From Halobacillus sp. A1 (GTDB taxonomy: Bacteria; Bacillota; Bacilli; Bacillales; Halobacillaceae): a stretch of DNA of 64,000 nucleotides. Below are positions 38,786-48,112 of this stretch, piece after piece. A model generated the notes under the pieces. That model did no database searches. It worked only from the letters and a program-made list of their open reading frames with translations, and was not told where the DNA came from. The stretch's first letter is position 1. Every line of letters begins with the position of its first letter. The translations under genes and the position numbers were made by a program. The stretch covers positions 186,001 through 250,000 of the forward strand of contig NZ_JAIZEN010000005.1 in NCBI RefSeq assembly GCF_024189295.1. The letters are read 5' to 3'.

Positions 38786-38858
38786 TACACAAACTAACGA
38801 AATCTTTTAGTTGTACTAACGGAATTCGTTAGTTAAGGTAACGGAATCCGTTATTTTA
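38771..38858 (+). promoter_or_regulatory. Four-unit, 22-bp-phased operator array
   Basis: Units begin at 38771, 38793, 38815 and 38837, exactly 22 bases apart. Units 1 and 2 start ACTAACGAA. Unit 3 is ACTAACGGAATTCGTTAGT, a near-perfect palindrome. Unit 4 contains the perfect palindrome TAACGGAATCCGTTA. Dyad quality rises towards miaA. Confidence 0.8.
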
Positions 38859-38927
38859 AGCCTTGAGGTATGATTCCAAAGCGGTTCATGTATAATGGGA
38901 AGTGAATAAAATAAAGGGGGGATTTAT

Positions 38928-39863
38928 TTGAAACCTTCAGTAGTCAGCGTAGTCGGTCCAACAGCCGTCGGTAAGTCAGAGTTAGCTGTGAAAATAGCTG
39001 AAACATTCAATGGAGAAATCATTAGTGGAGATTCTATGCAGATTTATCGAAGGATGGATATAGGTACGGCTAAAATCACCAAAGAAGAAATGCGTGGAAT
39101 CCCTCATCATATGATTGATATTAAAGATCCAGAAGAATCTTTTTCAGTGGCAGAATTTCAACTGAACGTTCGGTCATTGATAGAGGAAATAACAAATCGC
39201 AATCGTCTGCCTATCATAGTGGGCGGCACTGGTCTTTACATACAGGCAGCATTGTACGATTTTAATTTTTCTGATCATGAAAGGGATCGGACTATATATC
39301 GAGTACTGGAAAAAGAGGCAGCTGAACGTGGAATAGATGCAATTTATCAACGGCTTAAGGAAGTGGATCCAAAACAAGCGGATAAGATTCATCCAAACAA
39401 TGAGCGAAGAGTATTGCGTGCGCTCGAAGTTTATGAGAAGACAGGCCAAACGATGAGCGATTATCAGGCGGATCAAAAAGGAGATTCTCCTTTTACCCCT
39501 ATACTGATAGGATTGGAAATGGGGCGAACGGAGCTATATGAAAGGATTAACTACCGTGTCGACCTCATGATTGAACAGGGGTTAGAAGCGGAAGTACGCT
39601 CCCTTTTCGAGGAAGGTTTGGAAAACAGTCAATCGATGAAAGCGATAGGCTATAAAGAGTTCATCCCTTATTTTAAGGGTGAGTACACTTATGAGCGTGC
39701 CATAGAGCTGTTGAAGAGAAACTCCAGGAGATATGCAAAGCGTCAGTTCACCTATTTTAGAAATAAGCTGAATGTCAATTGGTATGCGGTGCAGCCGAAC
39801 GAAAAAAATGATAAAATTGAAAAAATCTTGCGAGATTTAGCAGGAATGCTCGAAGAAACCTAG
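38928..39863 (+). CDS. miaA: tRNA dimethylallyltransferase
   Basis: Transfers a dimethylallyl group to A37 of tRNAs reading UNN codons, making the substrate of MiaB. The P-loop is GPTAVGKSE (10-18), DSMQIYRRMDIGTAK is the conserved substrate segment, and GGTGLY follows. It starts at TTG 38928, seven bases after AAAGGGGGG; TATAAT at 38891-38896 is the likely -10. Length 311 residues is normal. hfq follows. Confidence 0.96.
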   Translation: MKPSVVSVVGPTAVGKSELAVKIAETFNGEIISGDSMQIYRRMDIGTAKITKEEMRGIPHHMIDIKDPEESFSVAEFQLNVRSLIEEITNRNRLPIIVGGTGLYIQAALYDFNFSDHERDRTIYRVLEKEAAERGIDAIYQRLKEVDPKQADKIHPNNERRVLRALEVYEKTGQTMSDYQADQKGDSPFTPILIGLEMGRTELYERINYRVDLMIEQGLEAEVRSLFEEGLENSQSMKAIGYKEFIPYFKGEYTYERAIELLKRNSRRYAKRQFTYFRNKLNVNWYAVQPNEKNDKIEKILRDLAGMLEET

Positions 39864-39902
39864 AATGGTAATACTATAGATAGATATAGAGGAGGAAGAT
39901 GT

Positions 39903-40130
39903 ATGGCTCAGTCAGTTAATATCCAAGACAATTATTTAAATCAACTAAGAAAAGAACGGATGCAAGTGACCGTCTTTTTGCTTAATGGCTTCCAATTAAG
40001 AGGAGTTGTTAAAGCTTTCGATAATTTTACGGTTCTACTAGAAACCGATGGAAAACAACAGTTAATCTTCAAACATGCGATTTCGACGTTTGCACCCGCT
40101 AAAAATATTGCGCTTGATAAAGAACAATAG
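39903..40130 (+). CDS. hfq: RNA chaperone Hfq
   Basis: Sm-like hexameric RNA chaperone of 75 residues. The Sm1 motif ([25 protein letters not shown], in part) and the Sm2 FKHAIST motif are intact. It lies 39 bases after miaA, the standard neighbour, with AGGAGG upstream and its own terminator. Confidence 0.97.
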   Translation: MAQSVNIQDNYLNQLRKERMQVTVFLLNGFQLRGVVKAFDNFTVLLETDGKQQLIFKHAISTFAPAKNIALDKEQ

Positions 40131-40136
40131 TCAAGA

Positions 40137-40169
40137 AAGCGAGCTCCTAACATGGTGCTCGCTTTTTTA
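40137..40169 (+). terminator. Terminator after hfq
   Basis: AAAGCGAG / CTCGCTTT stem with extra pairing in the loop, followed by T6. Confidence 0.88.
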
Positions 40170-40212
40170 TTGAGAGAGATCCCTCCTTATATCCAACTTG
40201 GGCTTATGTCAC

Positions 40213-40241
40213 GCATTTATCATTTCAGCGTATGATACATG
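40213..40241 (+). promoter_or_regulatory. Weak sigma-E-like promoter of spoVK
   Basis: GCATTTA (5/7 to KMATATT) and GATACATG (core ATACA of CATACAMT) lie 14 bases apart, 20 bases before the spoVK start. Suggestive only. Confidence 0.3.
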
Positions 40242-40260
40242 GAAGCAAGGAGGGATTTCT

Positions 40261-41193
40261 GTGAGTCAGCAAGCAAGGATAGCCCGCCAGGGGACGATCA
40301 ATATAATTCTTAAGGATAGTTACCGTCACTCTGATGCGGCCGCGCTGGAGAAAAATCAGGAGAAGGTTCAAGCTCCTTATTTCCGTACAATAGATGGCTA
40401 CTTTTCTTCTATAATTGGAATGGAAGGTTTGAAGCTTCAAATGAAAGAAATCTATGCCCAGCTCTTTATTGAGCAGAAAAGGCAAGAGGTGGGTCTGAAA
40501 AATAATCGCCAAGTGCTGCACATGATTTTTAAAGGAAACCCCGGTACAGGGAAGACGACAGTGGCCAGAAGAGTAGCTGAACTATTCAAAGAAATGAATG
40601 TCCTCGAGAGCGGTCATTTCATCGAAGTCGACCGCAGCGAGCTTGTTGGGGAATATATTGGTCATACCGCCCAAAAGACGAAAGAATTGATTAAAAAGGC
40701 GATGGGTGGAGTGTTATTCATCGATGAAGCTTATTCTCTTGCACGGGGCGGGGAAAAAGATTTTGGTAAAGAGGCAATTGATACGATTGTTAAGTGTATG
40801 GAGGATCATCATGATCAATTGATTATCATATTAGCTGGATACCCATATGAAATGGAAGAATTCTTAGGTACCAATCCAGGTTTAGCTTCTAGATTTCCAA
40901 TTCAGCTTGAATTTCAAGATTATTCGGCTGATGAACTTAGGGACATTGCCAAAGTGATGCTCCTTGAAAAAGATTACAGACTGACACCAGAAGCCGAGAG
41001 GAAACTTTGCCACCATCTTTCGCTTCTCCATCATGACCCTCCCAGAAATTTCTCCAATGCCCGATATGTGAGGAATGTTATAGAAGAAGCCATAAGAAAG
41101 CATGCTTATCGACTGGCTAATCGGGCAGACTGGGATAAAAAGGACTTAATGTTACTTGAGCCTGGCGACTTTCATTTAACGTTTGATAAATAA
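40261..41193 (+). CDS. spoVK: Stage V sporulation protein K, CbbX-type AAA ATPase
   Basis: Single-domain AAA+ ATPase of the CbbX/CfxQ family, required for spore maturation in B. subtilis. Walker A GNPGTGKTT is near 92, Walker B GVLFIDEAYSL near 150, and NPGLASRFP is the sensor/arginine-finger segment. GTG 40261 follows AAGGAGGG and gives 310 residues; the frame upstream of it has no ribosome site. A second protein with two domains of the same type is at 59111. hflX follows. Confidence 0.93.
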   Translation: MSQQARIARQGTINIILKDSYRHSDAAALEKNQEKVQAPYFRTIDGYFSSIIGMEGLKLQMKEIYAQLFIEQKRQEVGLKNNRQVLHMIFKGNPGTGKTTVARRVAELFKEMNVLESGHFIEVDRSELVGEYIGHTAQKTKELIKKAMGGVLFIDEAYSLARGGEKDFGKEAIDTIVKCMEDHHDQLIIILAGYPYEMEEFLGTNPGLASRFPIQLEFQDYSADELRDIAKVMLLEKDYRLTPEAERKLCHHLSLLHHDPPRNFSNARYVRNVIEEAIRKHAYRLANRADWDKKDLMLLEPGDFHLTFDK

Positions 41194-41274
41194 TCTGACA
41201 ACACGGATATATATAGATCGTAATTTTTTTGGTAAGATAAGAAAAGTCGTCTCAAGTAGAAGGTGGTAGAAATT

Positions 41275-42510
41275 TTGGAAAAAGAACAAGTTATCTTAGT
41301 GGCAAGAAAAGACCCGAGGCAGGACGAAACTCGTTTTGATTCTTCTTTAAACGAGCTTCGGTCACTTGCAGAAACGGCTGGAGGAGAAGTGTGCAGAGTA
41401 GCTGTTCAGAATCGGGACCGTATCCATCCAGCCACTTACATTGGTGAAGGAAAACTTGCGGAAATTAAAGAAATGGCTGATCAAGAGGATGTTCAGCTTG
41501 TCATATTCAATGATGAGCTATCACCTGGTCAGTTGAGAAACATAACTGACAAACTTGAACGAAGAGTCATTGACCGGAGTCAGTTGATATTAGATATTTT
41601 CGCGGGCCGGGCACGAACGAAAGAAGGGAAGCTGCAAGTAGAGCTAGCTCAGCTTCAATATCTGCTTCCAAGACTCGCAGGTCAAGGTACTGAACTTTCT
41701 CGTCTGGGTGGCGGCATTGGGACGAGAGGACCAGGGGAAACTAAGCTTGAAACAGACCGACGTCATATCCAGCGAAAGATTGATGATATTAAACGACGTC
41801 TAAAAATTGTCGTGCGGCAGCGAGACCAATATAGAAAACGCAGGGACGAGAACTTTGCTTTCCAAATAGCGATTGTAGGGTACACGAATGCTGGGAAATC
41901 TACTTTCTTCAACCGTGTGACTCAAAGCGATACCTTTGAAGAAGATTTACTGTTTGCTACCCTTGATCCATTGACAAGGCAGATCAGCCTCCCTTCTGGG
42001 TTTGAAGCGTTAGTTTCAGATACAGTAGGCTTTATCCAAGATTTACCGACAACACTTATCGCTTCTTTCCGTTCAACACTCGAAGAAGTAACCGAGGCTG
42101 ATTTTATTCTTCATATGGTGGATGCTTCTCACCCGGATCATATTGAGCAAGAAAAAACGGTGACTAAGCTGTTAGAAGATTTGGGGGCGAGCCATCTGCC
42201 CTCCCTGACTGTGTATAATAAGAGTGATTTGGTGGAGGGGGATTTCATACCACATGCCTTTCCTTCGATAACAGTAAGCGTGAAGCGGCCAGCTGATAAT
42301 CAAAAAATCAAAACTAAGATTGAAGCCGTCTTAAAAGACGAATGGCAATCCTATGATGTTTTTGTACATGCATCAGAAGGCAAAAAGCTTCAAAGTCTAA
42401 AAGCGCAGACCATCGTAACCCTATTAGAATTTTTGGAAGAAAAAGAAGGGTATATCGTTAAAGGTTATATCCACCCGCAGCATCCGATTAGATCAAGTTT
42501 ACAAAGTTAG
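41275..42510 (+). CDS. hflX: GTPase HflX
   Basis: Ribosome-associated GTPase that splits stalled or hibernating ribosomes. An N-terminal HflX domain carries the glycine-rich GGGIGTRGPGETKLE segment, then the G domain with GYTNAGKST (about 202-210) and DTVGFI. TTG 41275 has AGAAGGTGG eight bases upstream; GTG 41263 falls inside that ribosome site. The 411-residue length is typical. ynbB follows by 14 bases as in B. subtilis. Confidence 0.95.
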   Translation: MEKEQVILVARKDPRQDETRFDSSLNELRSLAETAGGEVCRVAVQNRDRIHPATYIGEGKLAEIKEMADQEDVQLVIFNDELSPGQLRNITDKLERRVIDRSQLILDIFAGRARTKEGKLQVELAQLQYLLPRLAGQGTELSRLGGGIGTRGPGETKLETDRRHIQRKIDDIKRRLKIVVRQRDQYRKRRDENFAFQIAIVGYTNAGKSTFFNRVTQSDTFEEDLLFATLDPLTRQISLPSGFEALVSDTVGFIQDLPTTLIASFRSTLEEVTEADFILHMVDASHPDHIEQEKTVTKLLEDLGASHLPSLTVYNKSDLVEGDFIPHAFPSITVSVKRPADNQKIKTKIEAVLKDEWQSYDVFVHASEGKKLQSLKAQTIVTLLEFLEEKEGYIVKGYIHPQHPIRSSLQS

Positions 42511-42524
42511 GAAGAGGCGTCGTT

Positions 42525-43748
42525 ATGGAACAGCTCATTCATAAAGTGGAAGAAACAATACAACCCCAGCATAAACAAGTACAAGCTATTGTAGAAACGA
42601 ACCAGGAAAAAGTGCTGGATGCTTTTCAAAAACTGAAAATATCTGACTCTCATTTCAACCCGACCACAGGGTATGGATATGATGACTTCGGTCGAGATGG
42701 TTTAGAAGCTCTGTACGCTGAAATTTTTAAAGCGGAAGATGCCATTGTAAGGTCTCAGTTGATCTCTGGTACGCATGCGATTACAACTGCACTATTCGGA
42801 GTCCTCCGTCCTTCAGACGAACTGCTCTACATCACTGGTAAACCATATGATACGCTCGAAGAAGTCATCGGTGCCTCTAGCGATCGAGATAAAGGATCGT
42901 TAAAGGATTTTGGAGTCACGTATAGATCTGTACCTTTAAGAGAGGGTGGGCAGATAAACAGGGACGAAGTGGAAGAGGCTGTAAATGATCGTACCAAGGT
43001 GGTGGCCATCCAGCGCTCTAAGGGCTATGCGGATCGCCCGTCCTTCACGATTAAGGAAATTGAAGAAATTATCGAATTCATTCGTTCCATTAACGAAAAA
43101 GTGATTATTTTTGTAGATAATTGCTACGGAGAATTCGTTGAAACGAAAGAACCTTTAGAAGCGGGAGCAGACCTGATTGCCGGTTCGTTAATAAAAAATC
43201 CGGGTGGTGGGTTGGCTAGAGTGGGCGGCTACATTGCCGGCCGTGCAGACCTGATTGAATTATGCGGTTATCGTTTGACTGCTCCAGGGTTAGGAAAAGA
43301 AACAGGCCCAAGCTTAAATACATTACAGGAAATGTACCAGGGGATTTTCCTTGCTCCTCATGTAGTAGGTGAAGCTTTGAAAGGAGCGGTGTTTACGGCT
43401 AAATTGCTGCACGAATTAGGATTCAACACATCACCTGCTTATGATGCTTATCGAACGGACCTTATTCAGTCAGTCAACTTCAATACGGCCGAGCAGATGA
43501 TCAGCTTTTGTCAGTCGATCCAGGCAGCTTCTCCGATTAATTCACATGTAACGCCTCATCCCGGCCCTATGCCGGGCTATGAGAGTGAAGTAATTATGGC
43601 AGCTGGAACCTTTATTCAAGGTGCAAGCCTGGAGCTAACAGCGGACGGGCCGATCAGACCTCCATATATGGCATTTGTACAGGGGGGATTAACTTATGCT
43701 CATGTAAAATTGGCTGTAACAAAGGCTGTCATGAATTCGGTTACATAA
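42525..43748 (+). CDS. ynbB: YnbB, PLP-dependent methionine gamma-lyase/aluminium-resistance family
   Basis: Fold-type I PLP enzyme of the YnbB family; its physiological substrate is uncertain despite the historic aluminium-resistance label. The likely PLP lysine lies in AGSLIKNPGGG near residue 224, preceded by the VDNCYGEF aspartate motif. GTHAIT near the start of the domain binds cofactor phosphate. The C-terminal MAAGTF and GPIRPPY blocks are family-typical. Length 407 residues. Its neighbour glnR is transcribed from its own promoter. Confidence 0.9.
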   Translation: MEQLIHKVEETIQPQHKQVQAIVETNQEKVLDAFQKLKISDSHFNPTTGYGYDDFGRDGLEALYAEIFKAEDAIVRSQLISGTHAITTALFGVLRPSDELLYITGKPYDTLEEVIGASSDRDKGSLKDFGVTYRSVPLREGGQINRDEVEEAVNDRTKVVAIQRSKGYADRPSFTIKEIEEIIEFIRSINEKVIIFVDNCYGEFVETKEPLEAGADLIAGSLIKNPGGGLARVGGYIAGRADLIELCGYRLTAPGLGKETGPSLNTLQEMYQGIFLAPHVVGEALKGAVFTAKLLHELGFNTSPAYDAYRTDLIQSVNFNTAEQMISFCQSIQAASPINSHVTPHPGPMPGYESEVIMAAGTFIQGASLELTADGPIRPPYMAFVQGGLTYAHVKLAVTKAVMNSVT

Positions 43749-43787
43749 ACTCCCATTATTCAAGTTGGAATGTTTGGAAAATTCGGA

Positions 43788-43804
43788 TGTAAACTTTCGT
43801 CACA
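43788..43804 (+). promoter_or_regulatory. GlnR/TnrA box upstream of glnRA
   Basis: TGTAAACTTTCGTCACA fits the consensus TGTNAN7TNACA at every fixed position. It sits just upstream of the -35, as in the autoregulated glnRA operon of B. subtilis. Confidence 0.88.
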
Positions 43805-43808
43805 TGTG

Positions 43809-43836
43809 TTGACATATGACCTCCTTGCCGTATAAT
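43809..43836 (+). promoter_or_regulatory. Sigma-A promoter of glnRA
   Basis: TTGACA (43809-43814), a 16-base spacer and TATAAT (43831-43836), both consensus hexamers. Confidence 0.9.
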
Positions 43837-43871
43837 TAAGTTAGAATTTTGTTATTGGGGGTGGCTAATCG

Positions 43872-44276
43872 ATGAGTGATGAAATTCGTCGTTCTATGCC
43901 GTTATTCCCGATGGGGATTGTCCAATCTTTGACTGATCTTTCAGCCCGGCAAATCAGATATTACGAGCAGCATCAGCTAGTTACACCAGCTCGCTCTGAG
44001 GGTAACCGCCGGCTTTTTTCTTTCAATGATGTAGATCGTCTGCTTGAGATCAAAGCTTTGATTGAAAAAGGCGTTAACATGGCTGGAATTAAGCAAGTGT
44101 TAGCGATTTCCCAACAGCCGGAGAATGACAAATACGATGAGAAGCAAGTGGAAGAGGTTCGCAGTGAGCTTACTGATCGAGAGCTTCGTCGTATGTTGCA
44201 GCAAGAGTTGTTCACCGCAGGGAGACAAGGGAAGATGAGTTTAAGACAGGGAGAAATGTCAAGGTTCTTCCATTAA
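43872..44276 (+). CDS. glnR: MerR-family nitrogen regulator GlnR
   Basis: Repressor of glutamine synthetase and other nitrogen genes under nitrogen excess. It has an N-terminal MerR winged helix ([17 protein letters not shown]), a dimerisation helix, and a C-terminal tail that senses feedback-inhibited GlnA in B. subtilis. Length 134 residues. A perfect GlnR box in its own promoter indicates autoregulation. glnA follows after 23 bases. Confidence 0.96.
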   Translation: MSDEIRRSMPLFPMGIVQSLTDLSARQIRYYEQHQLVTPARSEGNRRLFSFNDVDRLLEIKALIEKGVNMAGIKQVLAISQQPENDKYDEKQVEEVRSELTDRELRRMLQQELFTAGRQGKMSLRQGEMSRFFH

Positions 44277-44299
44277 AAGTTGTCATAGGAGGAGTAAAT

Positions 44300-45631
44300 A
44301 TGGGATTAACTAGAGAAGAGATTTTTAAAAAGATTGATGAGGAAAATGTGAAATTCATCCGCCTGCAGTTTACTGACATGTTAGGCACTATCAAAAATGT
44401 AGAAATTCCGTTGAGCCAGCTGGATAAAGCACTTGATGGGATGATGATGTTCGATGGTTCTTCAATTGAAGGATTTGTCCGTATAGAAGAATCTGATATG
44501 TACTTAGTACCAGACCTCGATACGTTCGTAGTCTTTCCCTGGACTTCAGAAAAAGGGAAAGTTGCACGATTCATTTGTGACATTTATAACCCGGACAAAA
44601 CACCATTCGAAGGATGCCCTCGTTACAACTTAAAGCGGAATCTTAAGAAAATGGAAGAACTCGGATTCTCAGCATTCAACATCGGTACAGAACCGGAATT
44701 CTTCTTATTTAAATTAGATGAAAAAGGCAACCCGACAATGGAACTCAATGATAAAGGCGGATATTTCGACTTAGCACCAACGGACTTAGGTGAAAATTGC
44801 CGTCGTGACATCGTACTTGAGCTTGAGGAAATGGGTTTTGAAATCGAGGCTTCCCACCACGAAGTTGCTCCAGGACAGCATGAGATCGATTTTAAATATT
44901 CGGATGCAGTGAAACACTGTGATGATATTCAAACCTTTAAATTAGCTGTAAAAACCATCGCCCGTCAGCATGGACTGCACGCTACTTTTATGCCGAAACC
45001 ACTCTTTGGAGTGAACGGTTCAGGAATGCACGCCAACATGTCACTGTTCAATGAAAACGGAAATGCGTTTTTCGACGAAAATGGCAAAGAGCAATTATCG
45101 GATGTAGCTTATCAGTTCACAGCTGGTATCATTAAGCATGCGACGAACTTTACGGCTGTAACGAACCCGACGATCAACTCTTACAAACGTCTCGTACCTG
45201 GTTACGAAGCTCCATGTTACGTAGCCTGGTCTGGTCAAAACCGTAGTCCGTTAGTACGTGTACCTACTTCTCGCGGACTTAGCACCCGTATAGAAGTACG
45301 TAGTGTAGATCCGGCAGCAAACCCATACATGGCTATGGCCGTGCTGCTTGCTGCAGGACTGGATGGCGTAGAGAACAAACTAGAAGCACCAGCACCAGTA
45401 GACCGCAATATTTATGTGATGAACAAGAAAGAACGAGAAGCTCACGGCGTTCAGGATCTACCTGCAACTCTATACGATGCACTCGTAGAGCTTGAAAAAG
45501 ATGAAATTATGGTACAAGCCCTTGGTGAGCATTTATTCGAACACTTCGTTGAAGCGAAAGAAATCGAATGGGATATGTTCCGTACGCAAGTACACCCGTG
45601 GGAAAGAGAGCAATATCTACAGACGTATTAA
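44300..45631 (+). CDS. glnA: Glutamine synthetase type I
   Basis: Makes glutamine from glutamate and ammonia with ATP, and in Bacillus also transmits the nitrogen signal to GlnR and TnrA. The 443-residue length fits the GSI-alpha type without the adenylylation insert. [33 protein letters not shown] and NRSPLVRVP active-site segments are present. It is cotranscribed with glnR and closed by a strong terminator. Confidence 0.98.
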   Translation: MGLTREEIFKKIDEENVKFIRLQFTDMLGTIKNVEIPLSQLDKALDGMMMFDGSSIEGFVRIEESDMYLVPDLDTFVVFPWTSEKGKVARFICDIYNPDKTPFEGCPRYNLKRNLKKMEELGFSAFNIGTEPEFFLFKLDEKGNPTMELNDKGGYFDLAPTDLGENCRRDIVLELEEMGFEIEASHHEVAPGQHEIDFKYSDAVKHCDDIQTFKLAVKTIARQHGLHATFMPKPLFGVNGSGMHANMSLFNENGNAFFDENGKEQLSDVAYQFTAGIIKHATNFTAVTNPTINSYKRLVPGYEAPCYVAWSGQNRSPLVRVPTSRGLSTRIEVRSVDPAANPYMAMAVLLAAGLDGVENKLEAPAPVDRNIYVMNKKEREAHGVQDLPATLYDALVELEKDEIMVQALGEHLFEHFVEAKEIEWDMFRTQVHPWEREQYLQTY

Positions 45632-45636
45632 TAACC

Positions 45637-45672
45637 AAAACCCTTGGAGCTTTGAGCTTCAAGGGTTTTTTT
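45637..45672 (+). terminator. Terminator of glnRA
   Basis: AACCCTTGGAGC pairs with GCTTCAAGGGTT around TTTGA, followed by T7. Confidence 0.92.
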
Positions 45673-45741
45673 ATATTTGATAAAGGAAAGGTTTCGATAG
45701 CCTTTAAGAGAGTAATGATTTTATTTTACTAGAATGTACGT

Positions 45742-45843
45742 ATGAAGGATCTAATAAAGCTAATCGTTGATTTTGAAATAAGAAAAAAACAATGTGCGAG
45801 TGGTAATGACAATGGAGCTATAGATATACTTACTGACTTTTGA
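45742..45843 (+). other. Unsupported 33-codon frame in the glnA-lexA gap
   Basis: ATG 45742 to TGA 45843 encodes 33 residues (MKDLIKLIVDFEIRKK..., ending AIDILTDF). No ribosome site is visible. The amphipathic sequence vaguely recalls the first helices of phage sigma-like regulators, so it could be a gene remnant. The rest of the 45673-45867 interval is AT-rich with nothing assignable. Confidence 0.2.
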
Positions 45844-45867
45844 TAAGCATGAGAAAAACACCTCTAT

Positions 45868-45911
45868 CAAAATAAAAGCCCTGGCGAATAGGCGCCAGGG
45901 CTTTTATTTTG
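45868..45911. terminator. Bidirectional terminator at the lexA end
   Basis: A perfect 19-bp stem (left arm 45868-45886, right arm 45893-45911) has a GC core GCCCTGGCG and A/T tracts on both flanks, so it can terminate both strands. Confidence 0.93.
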
Positions 45912-45924
45912 AGAATGGATCAAT

Positions 45925-46548
45925 TTAATGGACAGTACGGTATAAACCGACTACTTTACCAAGTATGGAAATATCATTAAGAATAATGGGTTCCATTGTA
46001 GCGTTCTCAGGCTGAAGCCTGATATGGTTGCTCTCTTTAAAGAAACGTTTGACTGTTGCTTCTTCTTCCTCTGTCATAGCTACAACAATGTCCCCGTTAT
46101 TGGCTGTCGTCTGTTGTCTGACGATAACCATGTCTCCATCAAGAATTCCAGCTTCAATCATACTCTCGCCCTGCACAACAAGCACAAACGTGTTGTCATC
46201 CGTACCGGCTAATGAGTCTGGAAGAGGCACATACTCCTCAATGTTCTCGATTGCAGTAATAGGCGAACCTGCGGTTACTTTACCGATTACAGGGGCATAG
46301 GACGCTTCTGATCGAGGAATACTCGTATCATCCTCTAATTCCATCACTTCTATAGCTCTTGGTTTCGTCGGGTCTCTACGAATAAACCCTTTCTTTTCTA
46401 ATCGTGAAAGGTGGCCGTGCACAGTTGAACTCGAAGCTAAGCCTACGGATTGGCCTATTTCTCTTACTGAAGGCGGATACCCTTTTAAAATGACTTGTTC
46501 TTTTATGAAATCTAGTATTTCTTGCTGGCGTTTAGAAAGTTTACTCAT
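45925..46548 (-). CDS. lexA: LexA repressor
   Basis: SOS repressor that cleaves itself when RecA filaments form. The N-terminal winged helix (1-65) contains [21 protein letters not shown], the cleavage site is A93-G94, and the catalytic dyad is S129 (GESM) and K167. Length 207 residues is standard. It is divergent from the SOS operon containing yneB, with several LexA boxes between them, so it represses both directions. Confidence 0.98.
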   Translation of the reverse strand: MSKLSKRQQEILDFIKEQVILKGYPPSVREIGQSVGLASSSTVHGHLSRLEKKGFIRRDPTKPRAIEVMELEDDTSIPRSEASYAPVIGKVTAGSPITAIENIEEYVPLPDSLAGTDDNTFVLVVQGESMIEAGILDGDMVIVRQQTTANNGDIVVAMTEEEEATVKRFFKESNHIRLQPENATMEPIILNDISILGKVVGLYRTVH

Positions 46549-46611
46549 ATTTATACACCTCGAACATAGGATTATAGTAATTACATTCTATCATGCCGAA
46601 TTGAAAAACAC

Positions 46612-46705
46612 AAACAAGCGTTCGAAAAAAATGTTGACAAGAACTTGTGTTCGTATATAATAATAACCAGACAAAGCGAACAAACGTTTCCGAGAACATT
46701 TGTTC
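46612..46705. promoter_or_regulatory. Cluster of LexA boxes between lexA and the SOS operon
   Basis: Perfect GAACN4GTTC boxes are at 46641-46652 and 46694-46705. Near matches are at 46612-46623 (AAACAAGCGTTC) and 46678-46689 (GAACAAACGTTT). The first perfect box overlaps the rightward promoter. Confidence 0.88.
46634..46661 (+). promoter_or_regulatory. SOS operon promoter (rightward)
   Basis: TTGACA (46634-46639), a 16-base spacer and TATAAT (46656-46661). A LexA box sits inside the spacer. Confidence 0.85.
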
Positions 46706-46727
46706 CAATAATTGGAGGAGTGGTCCT

Positions 46728-46823
46728 ATGTTCAATAAAATTTCTATGTTAGATGTGACTTATATTATTCTATTTATTGTCAGCCTGGCTTTTCTATACT
46801 TTTCTATGGTTACGAGCGTATAG
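46728..46823 (+). CDS. SOS-controlled 31-residue membrane peptide at the yneA position
   Basis: ATG 46728 lies 7 bases after GGAGGAG and opens a 31-codon frame. The peptide begins MFNKISMLDVTY, then a single hydrophobic helix (about residues 12-30), and ends FSMVTSV. It occupies the place of yneA, the LexA-regulated division inhibitor that in B. subtilis has one membrane helix plus an external LysM domain. Here only the helix exists; only 42 bases separate it from yneB and they encode no LysM, so this is not a frameshift. It is likely an SOS division inhibitor reduced to its membrane part, but function is unproven. Confidence 0.65.
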   Translation: MFNKISMLDVTYIILFIVSLAFLYFSMVTSV

Positions 46824-46838
46824 TAGTCTAATAGGTGA

Positions 46839-47525
<687 letters not shown>

Positions 47526-47596
47526 TATATTACATGAGGCAAGCGTCAAACAGACACTTGTCTTTTCATGTATTCTATTAAAAAGGAGGTCTAGCT

Positions 47597-47830
47597 ATGA
47601 TCTCAAACGAAAAGTTGAATCGTATTAATGAACTTTCTCATAAATCAAAAGATCAGGGGTTGGATGCTTCTGAGAAGAAAGAACAGAAGCAGCTTCGTGA
47701 AGAATATTTAAAAAATGTCAGAAAATCTTTCAAGAATCAACTGAAAGGCATGACTGTAGTAGATCCTAACGGAAAAGACGTCACTCCAAAGAAACTTAGG
47801 GATATGCAGGAAAAAGAAAAAAAACATTAA
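47597..47830 (+). CDS. ynzC: DUF896 protein YnzC
   Basis: A 77-residue DUF896 protein, highly charged and helical. ATG 47597 follows AAAAGGAGG. It is the third member of the SOS operon in B. subtilis; its function is unknown. A terminator follows. Confidence 0.93.
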   Translation: MISNEKLNRINELSHKSKDQGLDASEKKEQKQLREEYLKNVRKSFKNQLKGMTVVDPNGKDVTPKKLRDMQEKEKKH

Positions 47831-47840
47831 TCATATTTAT

Positions 47841-47870
47841 TCCGCACCGCACTTCGGTGCGGATTCTTTG
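47841..47870 (+). terminator. Terminator after ynzC
   Basis: TCCGCACCG / CGGTGCGGA stem followed by TTCTTTGTTT. Confidence 0.8.
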
Positions 47871-48039
47871 TTTAATTATTTATTCAAAGGGAAAAGTAAG
47901 GGATATTGGTTTATATGTTAGCCAATGTGCCATGATTATCAATATTTTTCGACAGTTAAGCAATCACGATCCGCACCGACCTAATTGTTGAAAAATTCAC
48001 TGATAAAAAAGTGAAATGTGAAAAAATTTATGACATTGC

Positions 48040-48068
48040 TTGTCACTTCCGTATTTTCATTATACGAT
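48040..48068 (+). promoter_or_regulatory. Sigma-A promoter of tkt
   Basis: TTGTCA (48040-48045), a 17-base spacer and TACGAT (48063-48068). The remaining 170 bases back to ynzC show nothing assignable. Confidence 0.6.
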
Positions 48069-48112
48069 AATACATGGTACATAGACGTTATTAGAAAGGG
48101 GAACTTTTTATT

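Noticed and set aside
47871-48039. Riboswitch or T-box leader before tkt
   Set aside because: The interval is AT-rich without conserved leader motifs or a terminator/antiterminator pair before tkt.
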